Assembly (NCBI GenBank): GCA_020431405.1
Contig: JAGQIK010000095.1
Coordinates: 1 to 33,513 of the forward strand
Direction: 5' to 3'
Origin: Myxococcales bacterium
GTDB taxonomy: Bacteria > Myxococcota_A > Polyangia > GCA-2747355
DNA length: 33,513 nt
Shown: positions 1 through 6,150 of the stretch, in pieces
Numbering within the stretch: position 1 is the stretch's first letter
How the letters are laid out: every line of letters starts with the position of its first letter
Notes under the pieces: generated by a model
What the model saw: only the letters and a program-made list of their open reading frames with translations
The model's database searches: none
Told to the model about the DNA's origin: nothing
Made by a program: the position numbers and the translations under genes

Positions 1-66
1 ACCGGCTGGCGCCGCGGTCGAGGCGGCCGCTTCAGCGTCAACGACATCCCAGGCAAGCGCCACTAA
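1..66 (+). CDS. C-terminal end of a gene entering from the left
   Basis: Frame 1 is open from the window edge and stops with TAA at 64-66, encoding a 21-residue tail that ends FSVNDIPGKRH. The residues look like an ordinary protein end (mixed Arg/Gly, then a non-repetitive tail). The sequence beyond the stop changes to a C-rich, non-coding-looking composition. Too little is present to name a family. It could be chance, because another plus frame is also open across this region. Confidence 0.3.
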   Translation, partial: TGWRRGRGGRFSVNDIPGKRH

Positions 67-391
67 CGCAGTCCCCCAACGCCCCAAGCCTGCAACTCGG
101 CCCGCCGAGCCAAGACGACAGTCCATCAGCGCCGCGCCCGCCAACGCAATCGCACGCACAACGCCCCGAGGCGTCTCGCCACGGCCCGCGAAAGGCACGC
201 CCGCGCCCCCTCCACGCCCCGCCAACCACGCCAAACGCCCGCAGGCCGCCAGCCTCCCATCTCGTCGCCAGCCCAGCCGTGCCCGAACGCGCCCCAACCA
301 CAAGCGCAGGAGGCGTCCTCTCACGCCCACGCCCGCGCCCCCTCCCCGCTCCGCTGCGTTCAGCAGACTAGATAGAACCGATACGGAACGC
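67..391. other. C-rich intergenic spacer without a supported gene
   Basis: This 325-base stretch has a marked strand bias on the plus strand: long runs of C and few G. That differs from the balanced GC of the flanking genes. An 87-codon open frame on the minus strand (301 to 38) is Gly/Arg/Cys-rich, has no recognisable motif and overlaps the putative gene end, so I do not call it. No convincing promoter or intrinsic terminator is visible. The spacer contains an 18-base exact direct repeat. Confidence 0.5.
196..345. repeat. 18-bp direct repeat pair in C-rich spacer
   Basis: The 18-mer CACGCCCGCGCCCCCTCC occurs exactly at 196-213 and again at 328-345, 132 bases apart. Both copies lie in the C-rich spacer. 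The sequence is low-complexity, so this may reflect local slippage rather than a functional repeat. Confidence 0.6.
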
Positions 392-1276
392 CTAAGGCGC
401 GCAGCCGGCGTTGTAGGCGCCGCAGCAGGCGGCGCAGTTCTTGGGGGTCAGCGTGAAGGTCGCCCAGACGCCGTTGCGGCAGACCTGCGTGATCATCGTG
501 TTCCACATCGGGCTGTGCACGCAGCGCCAGGTCTCGGCGGGGTAGCCGGCGCAGGAGTCGCCGTTGTCGCCGCTGGTGCCGGCGGTGCACGTGCCGCCGC
601 AGCCGTCGCCGCTGCCGCAGGCCTTGCCGTTGCAATTGGGCGTGCAGCAGCCCGAGCCGGCGTTGCACGTGCCGCCGCAGCCGTTGCCGGCGCCGCAGAG
701 CTTGCCGTTGCACGCGGGCGAGCAGCAGCCCGAGCCGGCGCTGCACGTGCCGCCGCAGCCGTTGCCCGCACCGCAGGTCTTGCCGCTGCAGCTCGGCGTG
801 CAGCAGCCGGAGCCGGAGCCGCACGTGCCGCCGCAACCGTCGCTGCTGCCGCAGGTCTTGCCGCTGCAGCTCGCCGTACAGCAACCCGAGCCCTGCGCGC
901 AGGTACCGTTGCAGCCGTCGCTCGAGCCGCAGGCCTTGCCCTGACACTTTGGCGCGCAGCAGCCCGAGCCGGGCAGGCAGTTGCCGCCGCAGCCGTCCGC
1001 GGCGCCGCAGAGCTTGCCCGCGCAGGCGGCACTGCAAGGGCTGTCGGGCTTGAGCGTGTCGGGCTTGAGCGTGTCGGTGCTGATCGGCACGCCGTCGGCC
1101 GTGCTGTCGAACGTGGTGGCGCCGAAGTCTTTCAACGTCTGCCCGTCGCCAACGGTGGAGAGCTTGGGCAGATCGGATCGGATCTGTCCGTCGCGCTCGC
1201 CGGCGCACGACAGCCACAGCGCTGCGGCCACCAGCACGACGAGCCTTGCACTCGCTTGACGCCCGATCGTCGACAT
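392..1276 (-). CDS. Cys-rich repeat exported protein, probable lipoprotein
   Basis: A protein of 294 residues starting MSTIGRQA. A hydrophobic signal segment (about residues 10-23) ends in LWLSC, a non-ideal lipobox, so lipidation at Cys24 is likely but not certain. An Asp/Thr-rich linker with a duplicated TLKPD motif follows. Then come about six tandem repeats of roughly 26 residues with the pattern C.GK.CG..DGCGGTC..GSGCC (about residues 75-235). The last ~55 residues form a separate Cys/Trp-containing domain. The repeats are probably disulfide-stabilised and extracellular; their function is unknown. Related repeats occur in the lipoprotein at 31362-32144, but the C-terminal domains differ. 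The ATG at 1276 was chosen because it directly precedes the signal segment; the frame stays open further upstream but there it overlaps other genes. It lies 38 bases after the GNAT gene and could be co-transcribed with it. Confidence 0.8.
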   Translation of the reverse strand: MSTIGRQASARLVVLVAAALWLSCAGERDGQIRSDLPKLSTVGDGQTLKDFGATTFDSTADGVPISTDTLKPDTLKPDSPCSAACAGKLCGAADGCGGNCLPGSGCCAPKCQGKACGSSDGCNGTCAQGSGCCTASCSGKTCGSSDGCGGTCGSGSGCCTPSCSGKTCGAGNGCGGTCSAGSGCCSPACNGKLCGAGNGCGGTCNAGSGCCTPNCNGKACGSGDGCGGTCTAGTSGDNGDSCAGYPAETWRCVHSPMWNTMITQVCRNGVWATFTLTPKNCAACCGAYNAGCAP

Positions 1277-1314
1277 CCGTGGCGCTAATTGTAGCAAAGG
1301 CGCTCTACGGGCTG

Positions 1315-1848
1315 CTAGCGCAGGGGCTTGCCGAGGCAGAGGCTCAACGGAGAGCCGACGTACTCGCCAAAGGGCTCGATATCGCGGTAGCCGCTGCTGC
1401 GGTAGAGCGCGATCGCCGCCGTCTGACGCGCGCCCGTCTCGAGCACCACGGCCGAGGCGCCGAGCGCACGCGCCTCGCCCTCGAGCGCCGCGAGCAGCAC
1501 GCGCGACAGCCCGCGGCCGCGCGCTTCGGGCACCACGAACATGCGTTTCAGCTCGGCGCGCACGCCGGACGCCTCCCGCTCGGCGTCGAGCAGCCGCAGC
1601 GCGCCACACGCCACGGCATCCGCCACTGGGCCCGAGGGCACGCCGTCGACGTGCATCACGAAGAAGCCGCCGCGCCCCGGCGCCACCTCGTGCCCGTCGA
1701 GACGGAAGTGCGTGGCGCCCTCCTCCGGATAGGTCGCGCTCAGCTCCGCGTCGAGCCGCGCGATGAGCCGCGCGGCGAGCGGCGACGCGATGTCGACGCG
1801 CGCGACGCGCACCACGCCCGTCTTGCTGGCGTGCCCGCCACCCGTCAC
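1315..1848 (-). CDS. GNAT-family N-acetyltransferase
   Basis: A 177-residue protein with the GNAT fold signature. The acetyl-CoA-binding segment is LKRMFVVPEARGRGLSRVLL, about residues 107-126, the usual beta4 plus R/Q-x-x-G-x-G/A region. It is followed by AIALYRSSGYRDIEPFGEY, the typical C-terminal GNAT motif (about 145-165). The substrate cannot be inferred. The GTG start at 1848 is chosen because it overlaps the stop of the upstream LOR gene by four bases (GTGA). That is the usual translational-coupling geometry, and no ATG precedes the conserved region in frame. It belongs to a minus-strand operon with the LOR protein and the hypothetical gene at 2344-2802. Confidence 0.85.
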   Translation of the reverse strand: MTGGGHASKTGVVRVARVDIASPLAARLIARLDAELSATYPEEGATHFRLDGHEVAPGRGGFFVMHVDGVPSGPVADAVACGALRLLDAEREASGVRAELKRMFVVPEARGRGLSRVLLAALEGEARALGASAVVLETGARQTAAIALYRSSGYRDIEPFGEYVGSPLSLCLGKPLR

Positions 1849-2333
1849 ATCGAGCGGTGCTCTTCGTCGTCGCAGATGAGGTCGATGACGACAACCGTCG
1901 CGAGGATCGCGACGTCGTCCTCGCCCTCGTCGATCTGTACGCCGTAGACGTCGTCGAGCTGCCACAGGTCGCGCGACACGCGCGCCACCACGCTCGCCTC
2001 GCGCTCGAACACGAACTCGTGGTCCCAGAACGAGCCCGTGATGAAGTAGTCGTTGGGGCCAGGCACGTCGAGCGTGAACTTCTTTTTGAACCAGCTCCAC
2101 TCTTTGATGATGCGCGCGTACTCTTCGCCGTCACGCAGCAGCCTGTAGGTCGGCCTCATGCTCAAGACCTTCTGCTCGACGCGAGCGACCTCGTTGCCGT
2201 GCATGTCCTGCATCGACAGATCGTCGCCCCACGAGAAGACCTTGCCCACCAGCTGAAACGCTGGCCCCGACTCCGTGTCGATGGTGAAGCGGTCTCTTGC
2301 CGACCAGAGCTTGTGCCTGAGCATGTAGAGCAT
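1845..2333 (-). CDS. LURP-one-related (LOR/YxjI-type) family protein
   Basis: A 162-residue protein whose whole length fits the LURP-one-related/tubby-like beta-barrel family (DUF567). Seen here are the start RHKLWSARDRFTI, a beta-rich middle containing ARVEQKVLSMRPTYRLL, and an acidic-hydrophobic end (VAILATVVVIDLICDDEE) like the C-terminal helix of tubby-like folds. Bacterial members have no firmly established biochemical role. Some eukaryotic relatives are phospholipid scramblases or bind membranes. The start at 2333 has a second in-frame ATG three codons later. The stop overlaps the downstream GNAT start, and the upstream hypothetical gene ends 10 bases before this start, so the three are very likely co-transcribed. 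Confidence 0.8.
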   Translation of the reverse strand: MLYMLRHKLWSARDRFTIDTESGPAFQLVGKVFSWGDDLSMQDMHGNEVARVEQKVLSMRPTYRLLRDGEEYARIIKEWSWFKKKFTLDVPGPNDYFITGSFWDHEFVFEREASVVARVSRDLWQLDDVYGVQIDEGEDDVAILATVVVIDLICDDEEHRSM

Positions 2334-2343
2334 GCGAACCCTG

Positions 2344-2802
2344 CTAACGATCGATATGCTCGATGCCGAAGCCTTCGAGCAGCTTGGAGCATACTTCGCA
2401 GGCTGCCTTGATGTGGCCGAAGGTGCCGCGGGGCCTAAATGTGTCGCCTGGCTTGAGGCTCGTGTTGGTCAGGTCGAGCCGAATCGCGACGCAGCGGCCG
2501 CCAGCGAGCTTGCCGGTGTCTCCGAGCTCGCGCAGCGCTTTCGTGATGCTCACCGGCTCGGCGCACTGGCCGTGAAAGGGCAGCGTGAACTCGATCTCGC
2601 CCAGCGCGGCGCTGACCGCGTCATTGAGCGTGCGCTCCGCCAACCACCAGCTGACGCCGAGAAACGCCTTAGGCGCGGCTGGCACCCACAGCGCCGACGC
2701 CGTCAGCGGCTGGTGGCCGTGCTCTTGCACCAGCGCGCGATAGCGATGGAGGTAACGATATCCGAAGTCTGCGGCGCGTTGTCTGAGGTAGGCGGCATCC
2801 AC
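2344..2802 (-). CDS. hypothetical protein, 152 residues
   Basis: I do not recognise this family. The protein is soluble, with no signal peptide or membrane segment. Its N-terminal third is helical and aromatic/basic (YLRQRAADFGYRYLHRYRALV). A middle part contains SWWLAERTLNDAVSAALGEIEF, and a Cys pair (CEVCSKLL) sits near the C-terminus. Codon use resembles the neighbours. The GTG start at 2802 is the first in-frame start. It is the first gene of the minus-strand group and ends 10 bases before the LOR gene, so its role may be linked to that protein. Confidence 0.65.
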   Translation of the reverse strand: MDAAYLRQRAADFGYRYLHRYRALVQEHGHQPLTASALWVPAAPKAFLGVSWWLAERTLNDAVSAALGEIEFTLPFHGQCAEPVSITKALRELGDTGKLAGGRCVAIRLDLTNTSLKPGDTFRPRGTFGHIKAACEVCSKLLEGFGIEHIDR

Positions 2803-2834
2803 GTCCGCTATTCTGATCGCTGCGCGAGCGCATT

Positions 2835-2862
2835 GCTAGCGCGCTAGCGCACACGCGCTAGC
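2835..2862. terminator. GCTAGCGC palindrome cluster at end of the suc operon
   Basis: GCTAGCGC occurs at 2835-2842 and again at 2843-2850, and its reverse complement GCGCTAGC lies at 2855-2862. The second and third copies form a perfect 8-bp stem with an ACAC loop. The hairpin overlaps the stop codon of the last gene in the sucA-sucB-lpd-GNAT operon. No T-run follows on the minus strand, so it is not a classical intrinsic terminator. It could stabilise the mRNA 3' end or be a small palindromic repeat. Confidence 0.45.
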
Positions 2863-3340
2863 TCACCGCGCCCGACCAGTCGACCTCGTAGACGATGTAG
2901 CCCGCCGCGCGCAGGCCCAGCGCCTCGTAGGTGCGCATCGCCCGCGCGTTCTCGCGCTCGACGTAGAGCCGGATGCCGCCCACGTCGCCCTGCTCGCGAG
3001 CCAGCCCCTCGATGTGCTCGTAGAGCGCGCGAAAGACGCCCTTGCGCCGCGCGCCCGGCTCGACATAGACGCTCTGGATCCACCACAGCACGCCGTCGCG
3101 CCAATCGCTCAGCTCGTAGGTGATCATCGTCTGACCCACGGGCTGCGCGTCGATCTCGGCGATGAAGTAGCGGCACAGCGCCGGCGAGGCCAACGCCCGG
3201 TCGACGCCCGACGTGAGCGTCGCGCGATCGATGGCCTTGTCCTCGCTCTCGCGCGCCAGCGCCAGGTTGTAGTCGACGATGCGATCGCGATCGCTCGCCA
3301 CGGCGTCGCGAACGCGGACCTCTGCTCTCGCCTCAGCCAT
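2858..3340 (-). CDS. GNAT-family N-acetyltransferase coupled to lpd
   Basis: A 160-residue single-domain GNAT enzyme. The central beta4/acetyl-CoA loop reads IQSVYVEPGARRKGVFRALY (about residues 88-107), a variant of the R-x-x-G-x-G/A motif. It is followed by LYVERENARAMRTYEALGL (about 124-142), the typical GNAT terminal motif. The ATG at 3340 overlaps the lpd stop by eight bases (ATGGCTGA), so translation is almost certainly coupled to the 2-oxoglutarate dehydrogenase operon. The substrate is unknown; a protein or small-molecule acetyltransferase tied to acyl-CoA metabolism is a reasonable guess only. The gene ends inside a strong palindrome. Confidence 0.85.
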   Translation of the reverse strand: MAEARAEVRVRDAVASDRDRIVDYNLALARESEDKAIDRATLTSGVDRALASPALCRYFIAEIDAQPVGQTMITYELSDWRDGVLWWIQSVYVEPGARRKGVFRALYEHIEGLAREQGDVGGIRLYVERENARAMRTYEALGLRAAGYIVYEVDWSGAVS

Positions 3341-4754
3341 GGATCGGCCTCTTGTCCACGGCGAGCGCGGCCTCCTTGACGATCTCGGAGAGCGTCGGAT
3401 GCGCGTGCACCGTGCGCGCCACGTCCTCGGCGCTCGCCGAAAACTCGAAGGCCATCACCAGCTCGGCGATCATGTCCGACGCGCGCGGCCCGACGATATG
3501 CGCCCCGAGCAGCCGGTCGGTCTTGGCGCAAGCGACGAGCTTGACCATGCCGTCCTCGGCGCCGACCAACGTCTTGGCGCGGGCGTTGGGCTTGAACGAG
3601 TACTTGCCGGTGCGCACTTCGAAGCCGCGCGCCTTGGCCGCCTCCTCGCTGAGCCCGACCTCGGCCAGCTCTGGGTGCGTATAGATTACGTTGGGGATCG
3701 CCTCGTAGTTGACGTGGCCAGGTTGCCCCGCGATCAGCTCCGCCACCGCCACGCCCTCGTCCTCGGCCTTGTGCGCCAGCATCGGGCCACGCACGAGATC
3801 GCCGATGGCGTAGACGCCCTCGCGGTTGGTGCGGAAGTGATCGTCGATGGCCACGCGACGCTTGTCGTCGAGCGCGACACCAGCCTCCGCCAAACCTTCG
3901 CTGCGCGGCCGCCGCCCGACACAGACCATCACGCGATCGCAAGCCAGCGTCTGCTCGGCGCCGTCGCCGTCCTCGTAGCGCACCACCACGCCCTCACCTT
4001 GCACCTCGGCCCCCTTGACCTTGCAGCCGAGCAGAAACTCGAGCCCCTGCTTTTTCAGCGTGCGCAGCAGCAGCTTCGACATCTGCTTGTCCGAGTTGGG
4101 CAGGATCTCGGGCAGCAGCTCGACGACGCTGACCTTGGCGCCGAGCCGCGCCCACACGCTGCCCAGCTCGAGGCCGATCACGCCGGCGCCGACCACCACC
4201 AGGTGCTCGGGCACCGCCTCGAACGCCAGCGCCCCCGTCGAGCTGACCACGCGCTCGCCGTCAAAGGGCAGAAACGGCAGCTCGATGGGCTCGCTGCCGT
4301 TGGCCAGGATCACGTGACGCGCCGCGATCGTCTCGCCCGCCACCTCGACCTTGCCGCCGCCGCCGCCGCCGCCGCCCTCGCCCGCGGGCGCCTCGGCGAG
4401 CAGTCGCCCGAGGCCGTGCTTGACGGCGATTTTGTTCTTCTTCATGAGCAGCTTCACGCCGCCCGTGAGGTCCGAGACGATGCCGCGCTTGCGCTGCATC
4501 ATGCGCTCGAGGTCGAGCGAGACCGACGAGGCATTAACCCCGTGCTCGGCCATCTCGTGCTGCGCCACGGCGTAGAGCTCGCTCGACTCGAGCAGCGCCT
4601 TCGATGGGATGCAGCCCACGTTGAGACACGTGCCACCGAGCGTCGGGTCCTTTTCGATGATGCACGTCGAGAGCCCCAGCTGTGCGGCGCGGATCGCCGC
4701 CACGTAGCCGCCGGGCCCCGAGCCGATAACGATCACGTCGTAGTCGTAGGCCAT
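3333..4754 (-). CDS. lpdA: dihydrolipoyl dehydrogenase (E3)
   Basis: The E3 flavoprotein of 2-oxo acid dehydrogenase complexes. It reoxidises dihydrolipoyl groups on E2 and reduces NAD+. The 473-residue protein begins MAYDYDVIVIGSGPGGY, with the FAD-binding GxGxxG at residues 11-16. The redox-active disulfide motif GGTCLNVGCIPSK has Cys43 and Cys48. The NAD-binding loop VVGAGVIGLELG lies in the middle, and the catalytic HPTLSE motif is near the C-terminus. The start at 4754 is chosen because it directly precedes the FAD motif and lies five bases after the sucB stop. An unusual run of eight glycines, encoded by (GGC)8, interrupts the FAD domain around residue 140. Confidence 0.96.
   Translation of the reverse strand: MAYDYDVIVIGSGPGGYVAAIRAAQLGLSTCIIEKDPTLGGTCLNVGCIPSKALLESSELYAVAQHEMAEHGVNASSVSLDLERMMQRKRGIVSDLTGGVKLLMKKNKIAVKHGLGRLLAEAPAGEGGGGGGGGKVEVAGETIAARHVILANGSEPIELPFLPFDGERVVSSTGALAFEAVPEHLVVVGAGVIGLELGSVWARLGAKVSVVELLPEILPNSDKQMSKLLLRTLKKQGLEFLLGCKVKGAEVQGEGVVVRYEDGDGAEQTLACDRVMVCVGRRPRSEGLAEAGVALDDKRRVAIDDHFRTNREGVYAIGDLVRGPMLAHKAEDEGVAVAELIAGQPGHVNYEAIPNVIYTHPELAEVGLSEEAAKARGFEVRTGKYSFKPNARAKTLVGAEDGMVKLVACAKTDRLLGAHIVGPRASDMIAELVMAFEFSASAEDVARTVHAHPTLSEIVKEAALAVDKRPIHG
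4353..4376. repeat. (GCC)8 trinucleotide repeat inside lpd
   Basis: Eight uninterrupted GCC units on the plus strand (GGC codons in lpd) encode Gly8 within the segment GEGGGGGGGGK. Length changes by slippage would keep the reading frame, altering only the glycine linker length. Confidence 0.9.
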
Positions 4755-4759
4755 CGCCA

Positions 4760-6124
4760 CTACACGCCGATCATCATGCGCACCGGGTTTTCGATGCACT
4801 CGACGACGCGCTTGAGAAACGTCACCGCCTCGGCGCCATCGATGATGCGGTGGTCGTAAGAGAGCGCCAGATACATCATCGGCCGTACGGCGAGCTCGTC
4901 GCCGACGGCCACCGGGCGCTTCTTGATGCCGTGCATGCCGAGGATGCCGCTCTGCGGTGGGTTGAGGATCGGCGTCGAAAGCAGCGAGCCGTAGACGCCG
5001 CCGTTGCTGATGGTGAAGCAGCCGCCGCTGAGATCCTCGAGGGTCAGCGACTTGTCGCGCGCGCGCTGCGCCAGCTCGCCGATGCGGCGCTCGATGTCGG
5101 CGTAGCTCATCGACGCCGCGTCGCGTAGCACGGGCACCACCAGGCCGCGCTCGGTGCCGACGGCGACGCCGATATCGTAGACGTGCGGCTGCACGATCTC
5201 GTCGCCATCGATGCGCGCCGCCACCGCAGGCACGGCCTCGAGCGCCTCGACCACGGCTTTGACGAAGAACGACATGAAGCCGAGCTTGATGCCGTGCTTG
5301 GCGACGAAGGCGTCCTGCTGAGCCTTGCGCAGCGCCATCACCTCGCTCATGTCGACTTCGTTGAAGGTCGTCAGGATCGCCGCGTTCTGCTGCGCCTGCA
5401 CCAACCGCTGGGCGATGCGCCGGCGCATGCTGCTCATCTTGGTGCGCGTCTCGCGCGCTTGCTCCTCGCGCGCGCGCATCGCCGCGCCGCCGACCTCGAG
5501 CGGCGGCGGCGACGGTTTCGATTGCGCCGCGTGCGCGCCCGAGCCGCCCACCTGCGCGACCTCGATCTTCTTGCGCGCGCGCGACTGCACCTGCGCCTGC
5601 GCCTGCGACACGCGCTCGTCGCCCGACGCACTGTTGCTCGACGTCACGTGGGCCAGCACGTCGCCCTTGGTCAGGCGCCCGTCCTTGCCGCTGCCCTCGA
5701 TCTGCGCCGTGTCGACGTGATGCTCGGCCACCAGCCGCCGCACCGCCGGCGAGAGCCGCTCGCCCCCGTCCCCATCGCCAGCGCTCGTCGCCGCCGGCGC
5801 TGCCGCCGCGGGCGTCGCCGCCGCGGGTGTGGCCGCCGCGGGCGTGGCCGGTGCGCTCTGCTTTTCGGGCGCCGACACCGAACCGCTCGCCTGCTCGTCG
5901 ATGCTGCCCACCACCTGCCCGATCTCGACGTCGCTGCCGGCCTTGACCGTGATCTTCAGCTTGCCCGCGCTCACGGCGGGCACCTGCATCGTGATCTTGT
6001 CGGTCTCGAGCTCGAACAGCGGCTCGTCGCGCTGCACCATCTCGCCGTCAGACTTGAACCACTCGAGCAGCACACCTTCGGTGATCGACTCGCCCACCGA
6101 AGGGACTTTGATATCCACTGGCAC
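4760..6124 (-). CDS. sucB: dihydrolipoyllysine succinyltransferase (E2 of OGDH)
   Basis: The E2 core of the 2-oxoglutarate dehydrogenase complex, transferring succinyl from lipoyl to CoA. The 454-residue product starts [13 protein letters not shown]. It has an N-terminal lipoyl domain with the lipoylated lysine in ETDKITM (Lys43). An Ala/Pro-rich linker with tandem AATPA repeats follows. Next is a peripheral-subunit-binding domain ([11 protein letters not shown]...[14 protein letters not shown], about residues 133-172). The C-terminal acyltransferase domain carries the catalytic HRIIDG (His425, Asp429). No suitable ATG exists. The GTG at 6124 is preferred because GGAGAG lies nine bases upstream; another GTG at 6118 is less well spaced. 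It lies 26 bases after sucA and five bases before lpd. Confidence 0.95.
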   Translation of the reverse strand: MPVDIKVPSVGESITEGVLLEWFKSDGEMVQRDEPLFELETDKITMQVPAVSAGKLKITVKAGSDVEIGQVVGSIDEQASGSVSAPEKQSAPATPAAATPAAATPAAAAPAATSAGDGDGGERLSPAVRRLVAEHHVDTAQIEGSGKDGRLTKGDVLAHVTSSNSASGDERVSQAQAQVQSRARKKIEVAQVGGSGAHAAQSKPSPPPLEVGGAAMRAREEQARETRTKMSSMRRRIAQRLVQAQQNAAILTTFNEVDMSEVMALRKAQQDAFVAKHGIKLGFMSFFVKAVVEALEAVPAVAARIDGDEIVQPHVYDIGVAVGTERGLVVPVLRDAASMSYADIERRIGELAQRARDKSLTLEDLSGGCFTISNGGVYGSLLSTPILNPPQSGILGMHGIKKRPVAVGDELAVRPMMYLALSYDHRIIDGAEAVTFLKRVVECIENPVRMMIGV

Positions 6125-6133
6125 GTTGTTTAG

Positions 6134-6139
6134 CTCTCC
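6134..6139 (-). promoter_or_regulatory. ribosome binding site deciding the sucB GTG start
   Basis: GGAGAG on the minus strand lies nine bases upstream of the GTG at 6124 and 15 bases upstream of the alternative GTG at 6118. This favours the first. Confidence 0.6.
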
Positions 6140-6150
6140 GATCTGGACGA

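Noticed and set aside
38-301. An 87-codon minus-strand open frame in the C-rich spacer
   Set aside because: Gly/Arg-rich, no motif or ribosome site, and explained by the skewed base composition.
392-1045. Tandem cysteine-coding units considered as a CRISPR or DNA satellite array
   Set aside because: The units are in frame, vary at synonymous positions and encode a clear protein repeat after a signal peptide; there are no spacers.
2-1288. A plus-strand frame open from the window edge to 1288
   Set aside because: It would read an Ala/Pro/Arg-rich low-complexity product straight through the antisense of the Cys-rich lipoprotein gene; the short frame stopping at 66 is more plausible as a gene end.
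3279-4859. A 526-codon plus-strand open frame across lpd
   Set aside because: Antisense shadow of the dihydrolipoyl dehydrogenase gene; composition is His/Arg/Leu-rich with no motif.
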